DNA of 64,000 nt. Source: Sphingorhabdus sp. EL138 (GTDB lineage Bacteria; Pseudomonadota; Alphaproteobacteria; Sphingomonadales; Sphingomonadaceae). The notes under the pieces were generated by a model. That model ran no database searches. It was not told where the DNA came from and saw only the letters and a program-made list of their open reading frames with translations. A program made the translations under genes and the position numbers. The stretch is from NCBI RefSeq assembly GCF_900258045.1, contig NZ_OGVD01000004.1:806001-870000 (forward strand), written 5' to 3'. This document shows, piece after piece, positions 18,839 through 28,706 of the stretch. The stretch's first letter is position 1. Every line of letters starts with the position of its first letter.

Positions 18839-21585
18839 GTTTCGGGATCATCCCCGGTTTCGGTTTCTGCGCCGGTTTCTGTCGAGCCATCAGTTTCACC
18901 CAATTCCTCGGCAACCAGCTCCTCGGCTTCATTCTCTGGCTCATCTTCTTCATCGATCTTGGCCGCGCCAACAACTGTTTCACCCGGTGAGACGTCAAAC
19001 AGCTTCACGCCAGAGCTGTTTCGGCCGATCACGCGCATGTCCGCGACTTTCATGCGGATCAGCTTGGCCTGATCGGTGACCAGCATGATCTGCTCTTCAT
19101 TCTTGGCCTCAAAGCTCGCGACAACGGTACCGTTACGCTTGATATTGTCGATGTTCAGGATGCCCTGACCACCGCGACCGGACTGGCGATATTCAAAGGC
19201 GCTCGAGCGTTTGCCATAGCCGTTGGCGCATACGGTAAGGATGAAATCCTCGGTTTCCGAAAATTCTGCGAGACGTTCAGGCGGCAGTTCTGAAGTGTTT
19301 TCATTCTCTTTCCACGGCGCGGCTTTCAGATAAGCATCGCGTTCCTCCGTCGTGGCTTCAAACCCACGCAATACCGATAGGGAGATAACCTCATCATCAC
19401 CTTTCAGCGCGATCCCCCGGACGCCGGTGGATGTGCGGCTCTGGAAAGAGCGAACGGCATCGCCGGCAAAGCGGATTGCCTTGCCATTCTTGGTTGCCAG
19501 CAGCACGTCGTCATCGTCGGTTAGTAATTCCACTCCGATCAGGTGATCATCGCTATCCTCGTCAAATTTCATCGCAAATTTGCCGTTGGATGGAACGTTT
19601 GTGAAACTGTCCATGCTGTTACGTCTTACGCCGCCCTTGGCAGTCGCAAACATGACATGCAGTTTGCCCCATTCGGCTTCATCTTCCGGCAGTGGCAAGA
19701 CGGTCGAAATTGTTTCACCATCCGCCAATGGTAACAGGTTGACCATCGGCCGCCCCTTGGTCTGAGGTCCGCCTTCTGGCAGTTTCCAAACCTTCAGGCG
19801 GTAAACCTTGCCATGGGTGGAGAAGAACAGCACCGGCGTATGGGTGGACGTAACGAATAATTCAGTAATCGCGTCCTCATCCTTGGTAGCCATCCCGGCA
19901 CGGCCTTTACCGCCGCGTCGCTGTGCACGGAACGTATCGAGGGGCGTCCGTTTGATATAACCGCCGTGGGTCACCGTAACGACCATTTCGGCGCGTTCCA
20001 TCAGGTCTTCATCTTCCAGACCATCCCAGGCAGCGGTAATTCCGCTGATACGCGGCGTTGCAAATTCATCGCGCACCGTCTCCAGCTCTTCGCGCATCAC
20101 GGCATAAAGCTTTACACGATCAGCCAATATTGAGAGATATTCTTCAATAGCGGCTGCAAGCTCTTTTAACTCATCGCCAATTTCTTCACGGCCGAGAGCC
20201 GTCAGTTTCTGCAGGCGCAGATCCAGTATGGCTTTTACCTGAACGGCGGAAAGCTTGTAAATATCGCCTTCTACCTCAGTTTCTATGGCTTCAACCAGCT
20301 TGATATAGCCGGCGATTTCAGCAATCGGCCATTCGCGGGCAAGCAAGGATTCGCGGGCCTCTGCCGGTGTCGATGAACCACGAATAATCCGGACCACTTC
20401 GTCCATATTCGTGACGGCGACGACCAGGCCGAGCAAGACATGAGCCCGCTCACGCGCCTTGTTCAATTCAAATTTTGTTCGCCGGGTAATGACTTCTTCG
20501 CGGAATTTAACAAATGCTTCGATAATATCGCGCAAGTTGAGTACTTCTGGACGCCCGCCGCGAATGGCCAGCATATTGGCCGGAAAGCTGGATTGAGCAG
20601 GGGTGAAACGCCAGATCTGGTTCAATACCACGTCAGCAGTCGCGTCGCGCTTGAGGTCGATGACCACCCGCACACCGGCACGGCTTGACTCGTCACGAAT
20701 GTCGGACACGCCTTCAATGCGCTTGTCTTTGGCTGCTTCGGCAATTTTTTCAACCAGTGCCGACTTGCCGACCTGAAAGGGAATGGATGTCAGAACAATT
20801 GATCGCTTGTCGCCGCGACCTTCCTCAATCTCGTGCCGGGCACGCATCATGATCGAGCCGCGCCCTTCCTTATAAGCCGATTTTGCGCCGGATTGCCCCA
20901 ATATCAGGGGCGCTGTCGGAAAGTCGGGACCGGGAATGATATCGATGAGTTCATCGACTGTAATCCCCGAATTATCCATATAGGCAAGGCAACCGTTTAT
21001 GACTTCGCCAAGATTATGCGGCGGTATGTTGGTTGCCATACCGACAGCGATACCGCCTGCCCCGTTAACGAGCAGGTTGGGGAAGCGTGCGGGCAAAACC
21101 GATGGTTCCTGCCGACTGCCGTCATAATTGTCGATGAAATCGACCGTATCCTTGTCGAGATCGTTGAGAAGGCTGTTTGAAACCTTGTTGAGCCGCGCTT
21201 CGGTATAGCGCATGGACGCAGGCATATCCGGGTCCATGGAGCCAAAATTGCCCTGACCGTCGATTAGCGGCACCCGCATTGACCAGTCCTGCGTCATTCG
21301 GGCCAGAGCCATGTAAATGGCACTGTCGCCATGGGGGTGATAGTTCCCCATCACGTCACCGACGATTTTGGCGCATTTGCGATAGGGGCGTCCGGCGACG
21401 AAGCCCCCTTCCTGAGAAGAGAATAAAATCCGCCGGTGGACGGGTTTCAGACCATCGCGAACATCGGGCAATGCGCGGCTGACGATGACCGACATGGCAT
21501 AGTCCATGTAGCTCGATTTCATTTCATCGACGATATCAATTGGTTCAATATCAGATGGTTCTGGTGCTGTGGTTTGTTCGTTCAC
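18835..21585 (-). CDS. gyrA: DNA gyrase subunit A
   Basis: Breakage-reunion subunit of DNA gyrase, which introduces negative supercoils. The 916-residue protein has the winged-helix/tower domain with the catalytic tyrosine in [10 protein letters not shown], followed by the beta-pinwheel C-terminal domain with the GyrA box (QRRGGKG), and an acidic tail of about 40 residues. In the quinolone-determining region ([18 protein letters not shown]) the E. coli Ser83 equivalent is kept as Ser, but the Asp87 equivalent reads Met (ATG codon). It is divergent from nothing upstream; an SDR gene ends about 106 bases before its start on the same strand. A GNAT gene overlaps its 3' end. Confidence 0.98.
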   Translation of the reverse strand: MNEQTTAPEPSDIEPIDIVDEMKSSYMDYAMSVIVSRALPDVRDGLKPVHRRILFSSQEGGFVAGRPYRKCAKIVGDVMGNYHPHGDSAIYMALARMTQDWSMRVPLIDGQGNFGSMDPDMPASMRYTEARLNKVSNSLLNDLDKDTVDFIDNYDGSRQEPSVLPARFPNLLVNGAGGIAVGMATNIPPHNLGEVINGCLAYMDNSGITVDELIDIIPGPDFPTAPLILGQSGAKSAYKEGRGSIMMRARHEIEEGRGDKRSIVLTSIPFQVGKSALVEKIAEAAKDKRIEGVSDIRDESSRAGVRVVIDLKRDATADVVLNQIWRFTPAQSSFPANMLAIRGGRPEVLNLRDIIEAFVKFREEVITRRTKFELNKARERAHVLLGLVVAVTNMDEVVRIIRGSSTPAEARESLLAREWPIAEIAGYIKLVEAIETEVEGDIYKLSAVQVKAILDLRLQKLTALGREEIGDELKELAAAIEEYLSILADRVKLYAVMREELETVRDEFATPRISGITAAWDGLEDEDLMERAEMVVTVTHGGYIKRTPLDTFRAQRRGGKGRAGMATKDEDAITELFVTSTHTPVLFFSTHGKVYRLKVWKLPEGGPQTKGRPMVNLLPLADGETISTVLPLPEDEAEWGKLHVMFATAKGGVRRNSMDSFTNVPSNGKFAMKFDEDSDDHLIGVELLTDDDDVLLATKNGKAIRFAGDAVRSFQSRTSTGVRGIALKGDDEVISLSVLRGFEATTEERDAYLKAAPWKENENTSELPPERLAEFSETEDFILTVCANGYGKRSSAFEYRQSGRGGQGILNIDNIKRNGTVVASFEAKNEEQIMLVTDQAKLIRMKVADMRVIGRNSSGVKLFDVSPGETVVGAAKIDEEDEPENEAEELVAEELGETDGSTETGAETETGDDPET

Positions 21586-21691
21586 AAACGGCCCTTTTTC
21601 ATAGGATTTTTTCTGTCGATTCTTCTAGGGGAAGCGGCTTCTAAAAGCCAGCTTTTCGGGTCGAATTTACACGAAAAACTAACCGTTCGAT

Positions 21692-22396
21692 TCAGGGTTT
21701 GATTTCTTCCCCGTCCCACGCGAAAATCTTGCCACTATCGACTGGTTTCAGGCCGTCGAGAACGTCCAGAAGCTGCACAGCGGCGCGTTCGGGGTCAAAC
21801 AGTTTGCCGGGCGGAACATTGCTCTGATATGGCTTGCTGAGGCCGGTATCAACAGTACCGGGGTGCAAAGCGACGATGATGCTGCGCTTGTTTTTGCGCG
21901 CCCATTCGATCGAAAGGTTACGGATGGTCATATTCAATGCCGCCTTTGCAGCCCGATATCCATACCATCCGCCTAGCCGGTTATCAGAAATACTCCCAAC
22001 ACGGGCGGATATGGCTGCAAATTTCGTGACCTCGCCCTTTGGCATTAACGGCAAAAAATGTTTGGCAATCAGGGCCGGGCCAATGGCATTGATCTGGTAA
22101 TTTTCCAGCGCCCATTCGGTATTCAGCTCCCGCATGCTTTTTTCGGGCCCGTTTTCCTTATTATGAAGCAGCCCAGTTGCGACAAATATCAGGTGCGGTT
22201 TGATATCCTGTTCCTGCAGCCAGTCAGCCGCCGATTGGATCGAATCCTCGGATGTCACATCAAGCTTTACCGGGCTATCCGTTCCACGCGAAAACCGAAC
22301 TATCCGATCAAATTCATCTTCCTGTTCCAGCGCATCGGCCATGGCGCGCCCGATGCCACCCGAGGTTCCTACTACAACCGCAGTTTTGCTGTTCAT
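21692..22396 (-). CDS. Short-chain dehydrogenase/reductase
   Basis: A 234-residue SDR with the nucleotide-binding motif TSGGIGRA near the N-terminus and the catalytic tyrosine/lysine in YGYRAAKAALN, with the preceding Ser in AAISARVG. The pattern PGTVDTGLSKPY is typical of the C-signal (CsgA)-like or FabG-like subgroup. The likely reaction is NAD(P)-dependent alcohol/ketone interconversion; no substrate can be assigned. Its ATG overlaps the yaaA stop by four bases, indicating a two-gene unit. Confidence 0.88.
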   Translation of the reverse strand: MNSKTAVVVGTSGGIGRAMADALEQEDEFDRIVRFSRGTDSPVKLDVTSEDSIQSAADWLQEQDIKPHLIFVATGLLHNKENGPEKSMRELNTEWALENYQINAIGPALIAKHFLPLMPKGEVTKFAAISARVGSISDNRLGGWYGYRAAKAALNMTIRNLSIEWARKNKRSIIVALHPGTVDTGLSKPYQSNVPPGKLFDPERAAVQLLDVLDGLKPVDSGKIFAWDGEEIKP

Positions 22397-23151
22397 GAGC
22401 GCACGAAGCGCAGACTGTCCTTGGTGCTGTTTTTGGCATCAAATTGGTATCCATCGCTGTCGAAGCCCTTAAGCGCTTCAGTATCCTGCAGATGGTGCTC
22501 ACAGATATACCGCGCCATCATGCCTCTGGCACGCTTGCCTTCAAAACTGATAAACTTCGGTCCATCCGGTCCGTCTTTGCGGAAATCGACTTCGACAATC
22601 CGGGCGTTCAGTTTGCTCGTATGCGGTTTGACTGCCGCCCAATATTCATTGCTGGCCAGATTTACAATTACGCGCTCTTCTGATCCTTCCAAATCTCCGG
22701 CAAGCTCTTTCGCGATTTTGTCTTTCCAGAAGTCGGTCAACTTTTTGTATCGCGGTGCCCATTTCGTTCCCATTTCAAGGCGATGAGCCCTGATCGAGTC
22801 AAGGGGACGGAGCAAGCCATACAGACCCGAAAGGATTCGCAGATGGCTTTGAGCAAAGTGCAATCCTTCTTTGCTTAGGCTCTGGGCCTCAAAGCCGGTA
22901 TAAACATCGCCGCTATAGGCATAGATCGCTGCACGTTCGGGTTGATCGAAGAAACGGCTATAGCGCCCATAATTCAGATCGATCAGGTTGTCCGAAACGG
23001 GCATGATCGACTTCAGTTTCTTTTTCGACAGGTTTGAGATCGCTCCGGCCAATCGTGCTGTCTCATCCGGAAAACGTACTTCAGTTGGTTGATAAGGAGG
23101 GAGTTCGCTTTCAAAATCGAGCGACTTGGCAGGTGAGATAATGGCAATCAC
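22393..23151 (-). CDS. yaaA: Peroxide stress protein YaaA (DUF328)
   Basis: A 252-residue YaaA/DUF328 protein. In E. coli YaaA lowers free iron and protects DNA from Fenton damage during peroxide stress, and the fold binds DNA. Family signatures are the N-terminal MIAIISPAKSLDFE, the central YSGDVYTGF and LRILSGLYGLLRPLD, and the C-terminal FISFEGKRARGMMARYI. The upstream 216 bases, shared with a divergent TPR-like gene, should hold its promoter; I see no clear OxyR or Fur site there. It overlaps the downstream SDR gene by four bases. Confidence 0.95.
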   Translation of the reverse strand: MIAIISPAKSLDFESELPPYQPTEVRFPDETARLAGAISNLSKKKLKSIMPVSDNLIDLNYGRYSRFFDQPERAAIYAYSGDVYTGFEAQSLSKEGLHFAQSHLRILSGLYGLLRPLDSIRAHRLEMGTKWAPRYKKLTDFWKDKIAKELAGDLEGSEERVIVNLASNEYWAAVKPHTSKLNARIVEVDFRKDGPDGPKFISFEGKRARGMMARYICEHHLQDTEALKGFDSDGYQFDAKNSTKDSLRFVRS

Positions 23152-23367
23152 GTTTAACTAACCTCATAGTTGGGGAATTTACACCCTTATACATTTTGTC
23201 GGTGCACAGAGGCGGTTACAAGTATCTCCGTTCAACAACTATTCAGCGGATTCACTCTATAAAAGCATGTGAAACTTGGTAATAAAGCCAAGACAGTTTA
23301 TGGTGCAACCATATTCGAAAATCCGATACGGGTTCGGTGACACAAAGTTTTTATTCGGAGGAATTTT

Positions 23368-24669
23368 ATGCGTTTTCTATCTCATTTTTCTATGGCCGTT
23401 GCTCTGGCTGCTGCTGGAACATTAGCCATTTCAACTGTACCTCAAGAGGCGCATGCCCAGAAAAAGAAAAAGGACAAGGCCGCCAAAATTGAAATCAGCA
23501 AAGAAGTCCGCCCAAAAGTTGCCGCTATTCAAGAGGCGATGGCGAGCGAAAACCCTGCTTCGGCAAAGCCACTGGTGGAAGCGCTTTTGGCTGAGCCTTT
23601 AACAGGTGATGACCAGTTTGCGGCAGGACAGCTTGCCATTCAATTGGGCACGACCCTGAAAGAACCTCCTCTTCAGGAAAAAGGAATCAATGCCTCGCTC
23701 GCCAGTGGCAGAACATCTGCTGAACAGCAGCCATCCTTCTTGTTTTTCTCTGGTAATTTTGCCTACTCTGCCGGACGCTATCCCGAGGCACAGCAAAAGC
23801 TCGAGCAAGCCTTTGATGCAGGTTATCGTCAGAACAATATTGGGGCGTTGATAGCAGAAGCCTATTTTAAACAGAACAAGACACAGGAAGGTCTTGCAGC
23901 GCTCGATCGTGCGTTAGAGGCGGAAAAGGCTGGTGGCGCAAAGGCCCCAGAAGACTGGTATCGTCGCGGTGCAGGCATGGCGATGAAAAACAACGTCAAC
24001 GGAGCTGCGGGCAAGTGGACCTACAAACTGGTTGAAGCTTATCCAACAGGAGAAAATTGGCGCGCCGCGCTGTCTGTTTATCGGGATTCTGCGAACCCGA
24101 AACTGTCGAATCAGGAAAATCTTGAATTGATGCGGCTGATGCGAAAGGCCGACGCGATGGCGAGCGAACGGGATTATTTTGAATATGCCGACGCCGCTGA
24201 TCCGCGCCGACTACCCGGTGAAGTGGTGTCGCTCTTGGAAGAGGGGCTCGCAAAAGGCGATGTGTCATCTTCCAGTTCTTACGTGAAAGAGACACTTGCT
24301 TCCGCGCGTAGCTCGGTCGCTGCCGACAAAGCCAGCCTGGGTGCGTCCGAGCGTGATGCTGCCAAATCGGCTAATGGCAAGATCGCCTTGGCAACGGCCG
24401 ATGCCCTGCTGGGATACGGAGACTATGCTAAAGCGGCGTCGCTTTATGAATCTGCCATGAGCAAGGGCGGCGTAGATACCGCACGGGCACAAGTGGGACT
24501 TGGTATTTCTCATGTTGGGCAAAAAAATTGGGATGGCGCCAAGCAGGCATTTTCAGGCGTCACCGGCACCCGCAAAGATATTGCCAATTTCTGGTCATTG
24601 TGGATTGATCAGCAAGCGGCGGGTACAGCCAGTGCGGCGCCTGCTCCAGTGGAGCCGAGTGCTAGCTAA
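23368..24669 (+). CDS. Exported tetratricopeptide-like repeat protein
   Basis: A 433-residue periplasmic protein with a clear signal peptide (about residues 1-30, ending AHA) followed by a lysine-rich KKKKDK stretch. The body is helical and TPR-like: FSGNFAYSAGRYPEAQQKL, AEAYFKQNKTQEGLAALDRAL and LLGYGDYAKAASLYESAM are typical repeats. There is no enzymatic motif; a scaffold or complex-assembly role is likely. A strong ribosome site (TCGGAGGAATT) lies before the ATG, and a good intrinsic terminator follows the stop, so this is a self-contained transcription unit. I do not recognise a named family beyond TPR. Confidence 0.82.
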   Translation: MRFLSHFSMAVALAAAGTLAISTVPQEAHAQKKKKDKAAKIEISKEVRPKVAAIQEAMASENPASAKPLVEALLAEPLTGDDQFAAGQLAIQLGTTLKEPPLQEKGINASLASGRTSAEQQPSFLFFSGNFAYSAGRYPEAQQKLEQAFDAGYRQNNIGALIAEAYFKQNKTQEGLAALDRALEAEKAGGAKAPEDWYRRGAGMAMKNNVNGAAGKWTYKLVEAYPTGENWRAALSVYRDSANPKLSNQENLELMRLMRKADAMASERDYFEYADAADPRRLPGEVVSLLEEGLAKGDVSSSSSYVKETLASARSSVAADKASLGASERDAAKSANGKIALATADALLGYGDYAKAASLYESAMSKGGVDTARAQVGLGISHVGQKNWDGAKQAFSGVTGTRKDIANFWSLWIDQQAAGTASAAPAPVEPSAS

Positions 24670-24690
24670 GCAATATAATTCTTATCAAGA

Positions 24691-24717
24691 AAAGGGCGCT
24701 TCTGACGCCCTTTTTTT
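24691..24717 (+). terminator. Rho-independent terminator, possibly bidirectional
   Basis: A perfect 8-bp stem (AAAGGGCG, 24691-24698, with CGCCCTTT, 24706-24713) with a 7-base loop, followed by a T run to 24717. It lies 21 bases after the TPR-like gene and 10 bases before the end of the convergent Lrp gene; on the minus strand the stem is followed by TTTTCTT, so it may stop both transcripts. Confidence 0.85.
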
Positions 24718-24727
24718 ACGGCTGCTT

Positions 24728-25201
24728 TTACTCTCCGATCGGGACGCCCGGCAGGTTTTTCGCGGATCTGATGGTCAGAGACGTTTTGACGCTGGCCACA
24801 TTGGGTGCGGAGGTCAATTTGCTGGTCAGGAAGTCCTGAAATTCCTGAAGGTCCTTTGCCACAACTTTGAGCATGAAATCGATCTCGCCGTTCAGCATGT
24901 AACATTCGCGGACTTCGGGAAGCTGTTCGATATGCTCTTCAAACGCCTTCAAATCTGATTCTGCCTGGCTTTTCAGGCTGACCATGGCAAAGACAGTGAT
25001 CGTAAAGCCCATTTTTGCCGGATCAATCGCTGCATGATATGCTGTGATGATCCCACTGTCTTCCAACGCGCGCATTCGCCGCAGACAGGGGGGAGCAGTT
25101 AGTCCGACGCTGTTGGCCAATTCGACATTGGTAACACGCCCTTCATTCTGCAGCCGTTCCAGAATCTGTAAGTCAATTTCGTCCAAATTTATGTCGGGCA
25201 T
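24728..25201 (-). CDS. Lrp/AsnC-family transcriptional regulator
   Basis: A 157-residue Lrp/AsnC regulator. The N-terminal helix-turn-helix (LDEIDLQILERLQNEGRVTN ... LAN) and recognition segment GLTAPPCLRRMRALEDSG are followed by the RAM ligand-binding domain (MLNGEIDFMLKVVAKDLQEF). Such proteins usually sense amino acids and regulate their metabolism or transport, or act globally. The gene is divergent from the histidine kinase gene (73-base AT-rich gap) and has no metabolic target beside it, which fits a global or autoregulated role. Confidence 0.93.
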   Translation of the reverse strand: MPDINLDEIDLQILERLQNEGRVTNVELANSVGLTAPPCLRRMRALEDSGIITAYHAAIDPAKMGFTITVFAMVSLKSQAESDLKAFEEHIEQLPEVRECYMLNGEIDFMLKVVAKDLQEFQDFLTSKLTSAPNVASVKTSLTIRSAKNLPGVPIGE

Positions 25202-25274
25202 ATCTCTGCAATTTCCGTTCGCGAATCAATATCTTCTTATAATATAATTAGCGCACCAAGCAACAGCTGCCCAC

Positions 25275-27083
25275 TTGTCCCACATTGTGACGCGACATAT
25301 TCGGGGGTTACGGTATCTGGATGTTGGGGTTATCAACTTGTTAACAAGCCCATCTAAACCCTTCACTCCGGAATTGCCATTGCGTTACGATGATCGTCTG
25401 AAAACAGTGCTCAAAGGCTCTCTGCCAGAAGGCAGTGCCGCTGCGCTGCAATGGCGTCAGGTCGCTGACCTGATGGCGCAAAAACCCGGACGCCTGGTCA
25501 ATGATGATGTGCAGTCTGGTCTCACGCGGCTGCGTGATTTGCATGAGCGCGTTGATGAAACTGACCGAATTGCGGCGGTACAGGCATTAAACGGCCGTTT
25601 AAGGTCAGCACCATTACTGGTTTATCTTTGTGCCGATAATGATGCTGTATGTGATGCAGCGATAATTGCGGCAGATCTTCAGGATGAAGAATGGGTTGAT
25701 GTAATCCCTCAATTGTCAGCCCGGGGAAGCAACATTTTGCGGACCCGCTCTGATCTGGGACCGCTTACAAGAGATGTATTGAATCGGGACGCGTGGGGAG
25801 GAACGGACAATCCGGGTCCCCTGATATCGGCGAATGACGACACGCTAGAAGACGTGGATGCAGTGGATGCCGCACCTGATGATGTTCGGAACAGCGGAGA
25901 ACCTGATAAAAAGACGGATGATGCATCCCAAATCAGCACATTGGTTGCAAGAATAGAAGACTATCAGCGTAATCGTGAAGCAAAAGTAGCCCAATCCTCC
26001 ATGACCGATGCAGAGCATCGCAGCTATTTTGTTGACGTTATAGACGGGATTAACTTTGAAACCGACGATAGCGGTACGATCATTTGGGCAGAGGGGCCAC
26101 CCAAAGGCGCTATCGTGGGAGTAACAATTGCAGAACCTACCTTCGATGATGGACCTGGTCCTGATGCATATGGCGCAGCGGCCTTTCGCCAGAGAATGCC
26201 GCTGGAAAATGCACGGATGCGTTTATGCGGTGCACCGATTGTAGCAGGGGACTGGCGGATGTCAGCCATTCCGTATTTTGGTGACGAAACCGGTCGCTTC
26301 AAAGGGTATCGCGGTGTCATGAGGCGCCCGAATGCCGCCGAAGATGCCCGTCAGAACAGTCTTGATGTAGAGCGGCGCGAGCAATTGCAGCAGCTTATTC
26401 ATGAACTACGTACGCCACTTAATGCGATTATTGGCTTTAGCGAAATCATCGAGCAGCAGCTGTTCGGGCCCGCATCCTTTGAGTATCGCACGTTGTCACG
26501 CAGTATCATGGATGAAGCGCAGAGACTGCTGACCGGCTTTGAAGATCTGGACATCGCGGCGAAAATCGATGCGGGTCAGATGGAAAGCCAGTCCGGTCTA
26601 ACCGAACCTGATTGGCTTATGGAACGTCTCGCCCAGCGTCTGCAAAGTTTGACCGAGAGTAAATCGGTCGATCTGCACATGACCAAGGCCGAACCGGTCC
26701 GCCCCTTTGCTCTGGAAAGTGAATCCGTGGAACGGATCTTTGCCCGATTGCTATCCGCAGCAATTATCGCCTGTGAGAATGGCGAGGAATTACGAGCGGA
26801 TTTGCGGACTCGGATAGGTTCACAGCCGGTCAACTATTTTAGCCTCTCTCGTCCTTCCCGTATTCAGGGTGTATCGGAAGAACAATTACTCGATCCTTCC
26901 CACGGCATAGAGGGTGATGGCAGCGATACCCCGCTTTTGGGATTGGGATTTTCGCTCCGCCTGGTGCGTAATCTGGCAAAGTCGGCCAACGGTACGCTCA
27001 CCATATCGGATGAGAGGATAGCCTTGACCCTGCCAGCCGCCACGACTAGCGAAATTGGTGTTAAGGAAACGGAATTCGAATAG
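25275..27083 (+). CDS. HisKA-domain protein with degenerate kinase domain
   Basis: A protein of up to 602 residues with a histidine-kinase dimerisation domain: the H-box QLIHELRTPLNAIIGFSEII places the phosphoacceptor at His376. The roughly 260 residues ahead of it are unusual; residues 268-350 look PAS-like. The ATPase domain is eroded: the N-box position reads RIFARLLSAAIIACENG, without the usual Asn, and the DxGxG G1 box is missing, whereas a G2-like LLGLGFSLRLVRNLAKS remains. It may be a pseudokinase or phosphatase partner. The start is uncertain (TTG 25275, GTG 25287, or a TTG near 25338 preceded by GGGG); no response regulator is adjacent. Confidence 0.75.
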   Translation: MSHIVTRHIRGLRYLDVGVINLLTSPSKPFTPELPLRYDDRLKTVLKGSLPEGSAAALQWRQVADLMAQKPGRLVNDDVQSGLTRLRDLHERVDETDRIAAVQALNGRLRSAPLLVYLCADNDAVCDAAIIAADLQDEEWVDVIPQLSARGSNILRTRSDLGPLTRDVLNRDAWGGTDNPGPLISANDDTLEDVDAVDAAPDDVRNSGEPDKKTDDASQISTLVARIEDYQRNREAKVAQSSMTDAEHRSYFVDVIDGINFETDDSGTIIWAEGPPKGAIVGVTIAEPTFDDGPGPDAYGAAAFRQRMPLENARMRLCGAPIVAGDWRMSAIPYFGDETGRFKGYRGVMRRPNAAEDARQNSLDVERREQLQQLIHELRTPLNAIIGFSEIIEQQLFGPASFEYRTLSRSIMDEAQRLLTGFEDLDIAAKIDAGQMESQSGLTEPDWLMERLAQRLQSLTESKSVDLHMTKAEPVRPFALESESVERIFARLLSAAIIACENGEELRADLRTRIGSQPVNYFSLSRPSRIQGVSEEQLLDPSHGIEGDGSDTPLLGLGFSLRLVRNLAKSANGTLTISDERIALTLPAATTSEIGVKETEFE

Positions 27084-27119
27084 TCGAATAAGGCAGTGCG
27101 ATCTAAAAAAGGGGCCGTG

Positions 27120-28136
27120 ATGTTTTCAAATGCACAACAGGGCTCTGGCAGCCTTGAAAAGAACAAACATTTGCATCTTCCGGCAGATTTTGGCCGCCGT
27201 TTTCTGATCAGTGTTGATACTGAAGAGGAATTTGACTGGGACGGCCCATTTAAACGAACTGGTCACACGACTCTATCCGTTGGAAAGCTCCAACGCTTTC
27301 AATCCTTCGTTGAGAAATATGATATAAAACCCATATATTTCGTCGATTATTCAATCATAGAGAATGACGAGGCTGCGGCGTTTCTGAAATCTGTATCGGC
27401 GTCAAATAATGCATCCGTTGGTGTCCACCTGCACCCGTGGATCAATCCACCTTTTGAAGAGGAAACCAGTCCATACAATAGCTATGCCGGCAATCTTCCG
27501 AAAGAGTTGGAGGAGGCGAAAATTGTCGCCCTGAGTGACGGGATAGAGGACCGGACAGGAAAGCGACCAATAATCTATCGGGCAGGACGCTATGGTGTGG
27601 GACCCAATAGCATCGAAATTCTCGCAAAACATGGTTTCCTGATTGATAGCAGCGTGCGATCGCGGTTTGATTATCGGGATCAGTCGGGGCCGGATTTTTC
27701 GCATATCGGCCCTGATCCCTTCTGGCTTGATCATGAAAAAGGTTTGCTGGAACTGCCATTGACCACGGTTTTTTCAGGACTTCTGAGAAAGCAGGGCGAT
27801 TTTTTGTCAGCTTTGTTTAACCGTTCAAAAATGGCTGGCGCGCTGTTCTCCAAGTCCAAGGTACTGGAGCGCATTCCGCTAACGCCAGAAGGCGTTTCAG
27901 CACGGGAAGCCAAAGAAGCTATTGATATTGCCTTTGATGATAATTTGAAATTGCTGGTATTCTCCTTTCATTCACCGTCGCTTTCGGCAGGGCACACGCC
28001 TTATGTGAAAACAGATGAGGATCTGGACCGGTTTTACGACTGGTGGCGTGAGGTGATTGACCATTTGCTGGAACGCGGTGCATCACCAATAAGTCTCGAT
28101 CAGTTGATGGCCGCCGCCGGTTTGAAGGACAAATAG
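27120..28136 (+). CDS. Polysaccharide deacetylase-family (NodB-like, WalW-type) protein
   Basis: A 338-residue protein of the polysaccharide deacetylase superfamily. The first metal motif is LISVDTEEEFDWD, the HxxxxH-like second motif reads VGVHLHPW, and the arginine motif appears as IIYRAGRYGVGPNS; the C-terminal LVFSFHSPSL is also typical. It resembles WalW-type proteins found in exopolysaccharide clusters, but no glycosyltransferases lie nearby. ATG 27120 is favoured, with AAAAAGGGG before it, over GTG 27096. The gene follows the degenerate kinase by 36 bases. No signal peptide is evident, so activity would be cytoplasmic. Confidence 0.8.
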   Translation: MFSNAQQGSGSLEKNKHLHLPADFGRRFLISVDTEEEFDWDGPFKRTGHTTLSVGKLQRFQSFVEKYDIKPIYFVDYSIIENDEAAAFLKSVSASNNASVGVHLHPWINPPFEEETSPYNSYAGNLPKELEEAKIVALSDGIEDRTGKRPIIYRAGRYGVGPNSIEILAKHGFLIDSSVRSRFDYRDQSGPDFSHIGPDPFWLDHEKGLLELPLTTVFSGLLRKQGDFLSALFNRSKMAGALFSKSKVLERIPLTPEGVSAREAKEAIDIAFDDNLKLLVFSFHSPSLSAGHTPYVKTDEDLDRFYDWWREVIDHLLERGASPISLDQLMAAAGLKDK

Positions 28137-28264
28137 TTTCTGCCTGGTGAGCCGACAAATCCGGCTCCCGCAATTATTTCGTTTAGCTGCTTGCCAAATC
28201 GCCCGCGCTTCCGCTATCGGAGCGATCCTTGAAGAACCGAATTTATGGAAATGAGGTTGTTCTG

Positions 28265-28341
28265 GGGCCTGTAGCTCAGTTGGTTAGAGCTGGCCGCTCA
28301 TAACGGCTAGGTCGGGGGTTCGAGTCCCTCCGGGCCCACCA
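28265..28341 (+). tRNA. tRNA with CAT anticodon, probably tRNA-Ile2 (lysidine-modified)
   Basis: A complete 77-base cloverleaf with encoded CCA. The acceptor stem is GGGCCTG/CGGGCCC, the anticodon stem GGCCG/CGGCT and loop CTCATAA, giving anticodon CAT. This could be elongator Met or Ile2 (C34 changed to lysidine by TilS). C4-G69 and C5-G68 pairs, known TilS identity elements, are both present, and the body differs from the usual alphaproteobacterial elongator tRNA-Met, so Ile2 is favoured. Confidence 0.9.
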
Positions 28342-28355
28342 ACCTCTTGTGAAAC

Positions 28356-28377
28356 AGGGCGACAGGTCGTCCTTTTT
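28356..28377 (+). terminator. Rho-independent terminator after the CAT tRNA
   Basis: Stem AGGGCGA (28356-28362) with TCGTCCT (28367-28373), one G-T pair, loop CAGG, followed by a T run to 28377. It begins 15 bases after the CCA end and separates this tRNA from tRNA-Pro. Confidence 0.75.
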
Positions 28378-28446
28378 ACGCTAGGTTTGAAATAGACGTA
28401 AAAACTCTTTGCTTTTCCCTGAATCATCGCTAGGGGAAGCGCGCGT

Positions 28447-28526
<80 letters not shown>

Positions 28527-28706
28527 TTTCGGATCAAAAACCGATCCGGGGATTGGCGACCGAAAAAATCCCGAGCGTAAGCGAAGGGTGATCTGACTCT
28601 ACAGTAACGGCCATTTAAAACAGTTATCGCTCCCGATGCACAATCCGGAACGTGTTGGTGTCGTTGTTTGTAAGCTAACACAGCACTTGGCTGGTCGAGA
28701 ATAAAA

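Noticed and set aside
28149-28167. GAGCCG/CGGCTC hairpin after the polysaccharide deacetylase gene as a terminator
   Set aside because: Six base pairs with no T run; too weak to call.
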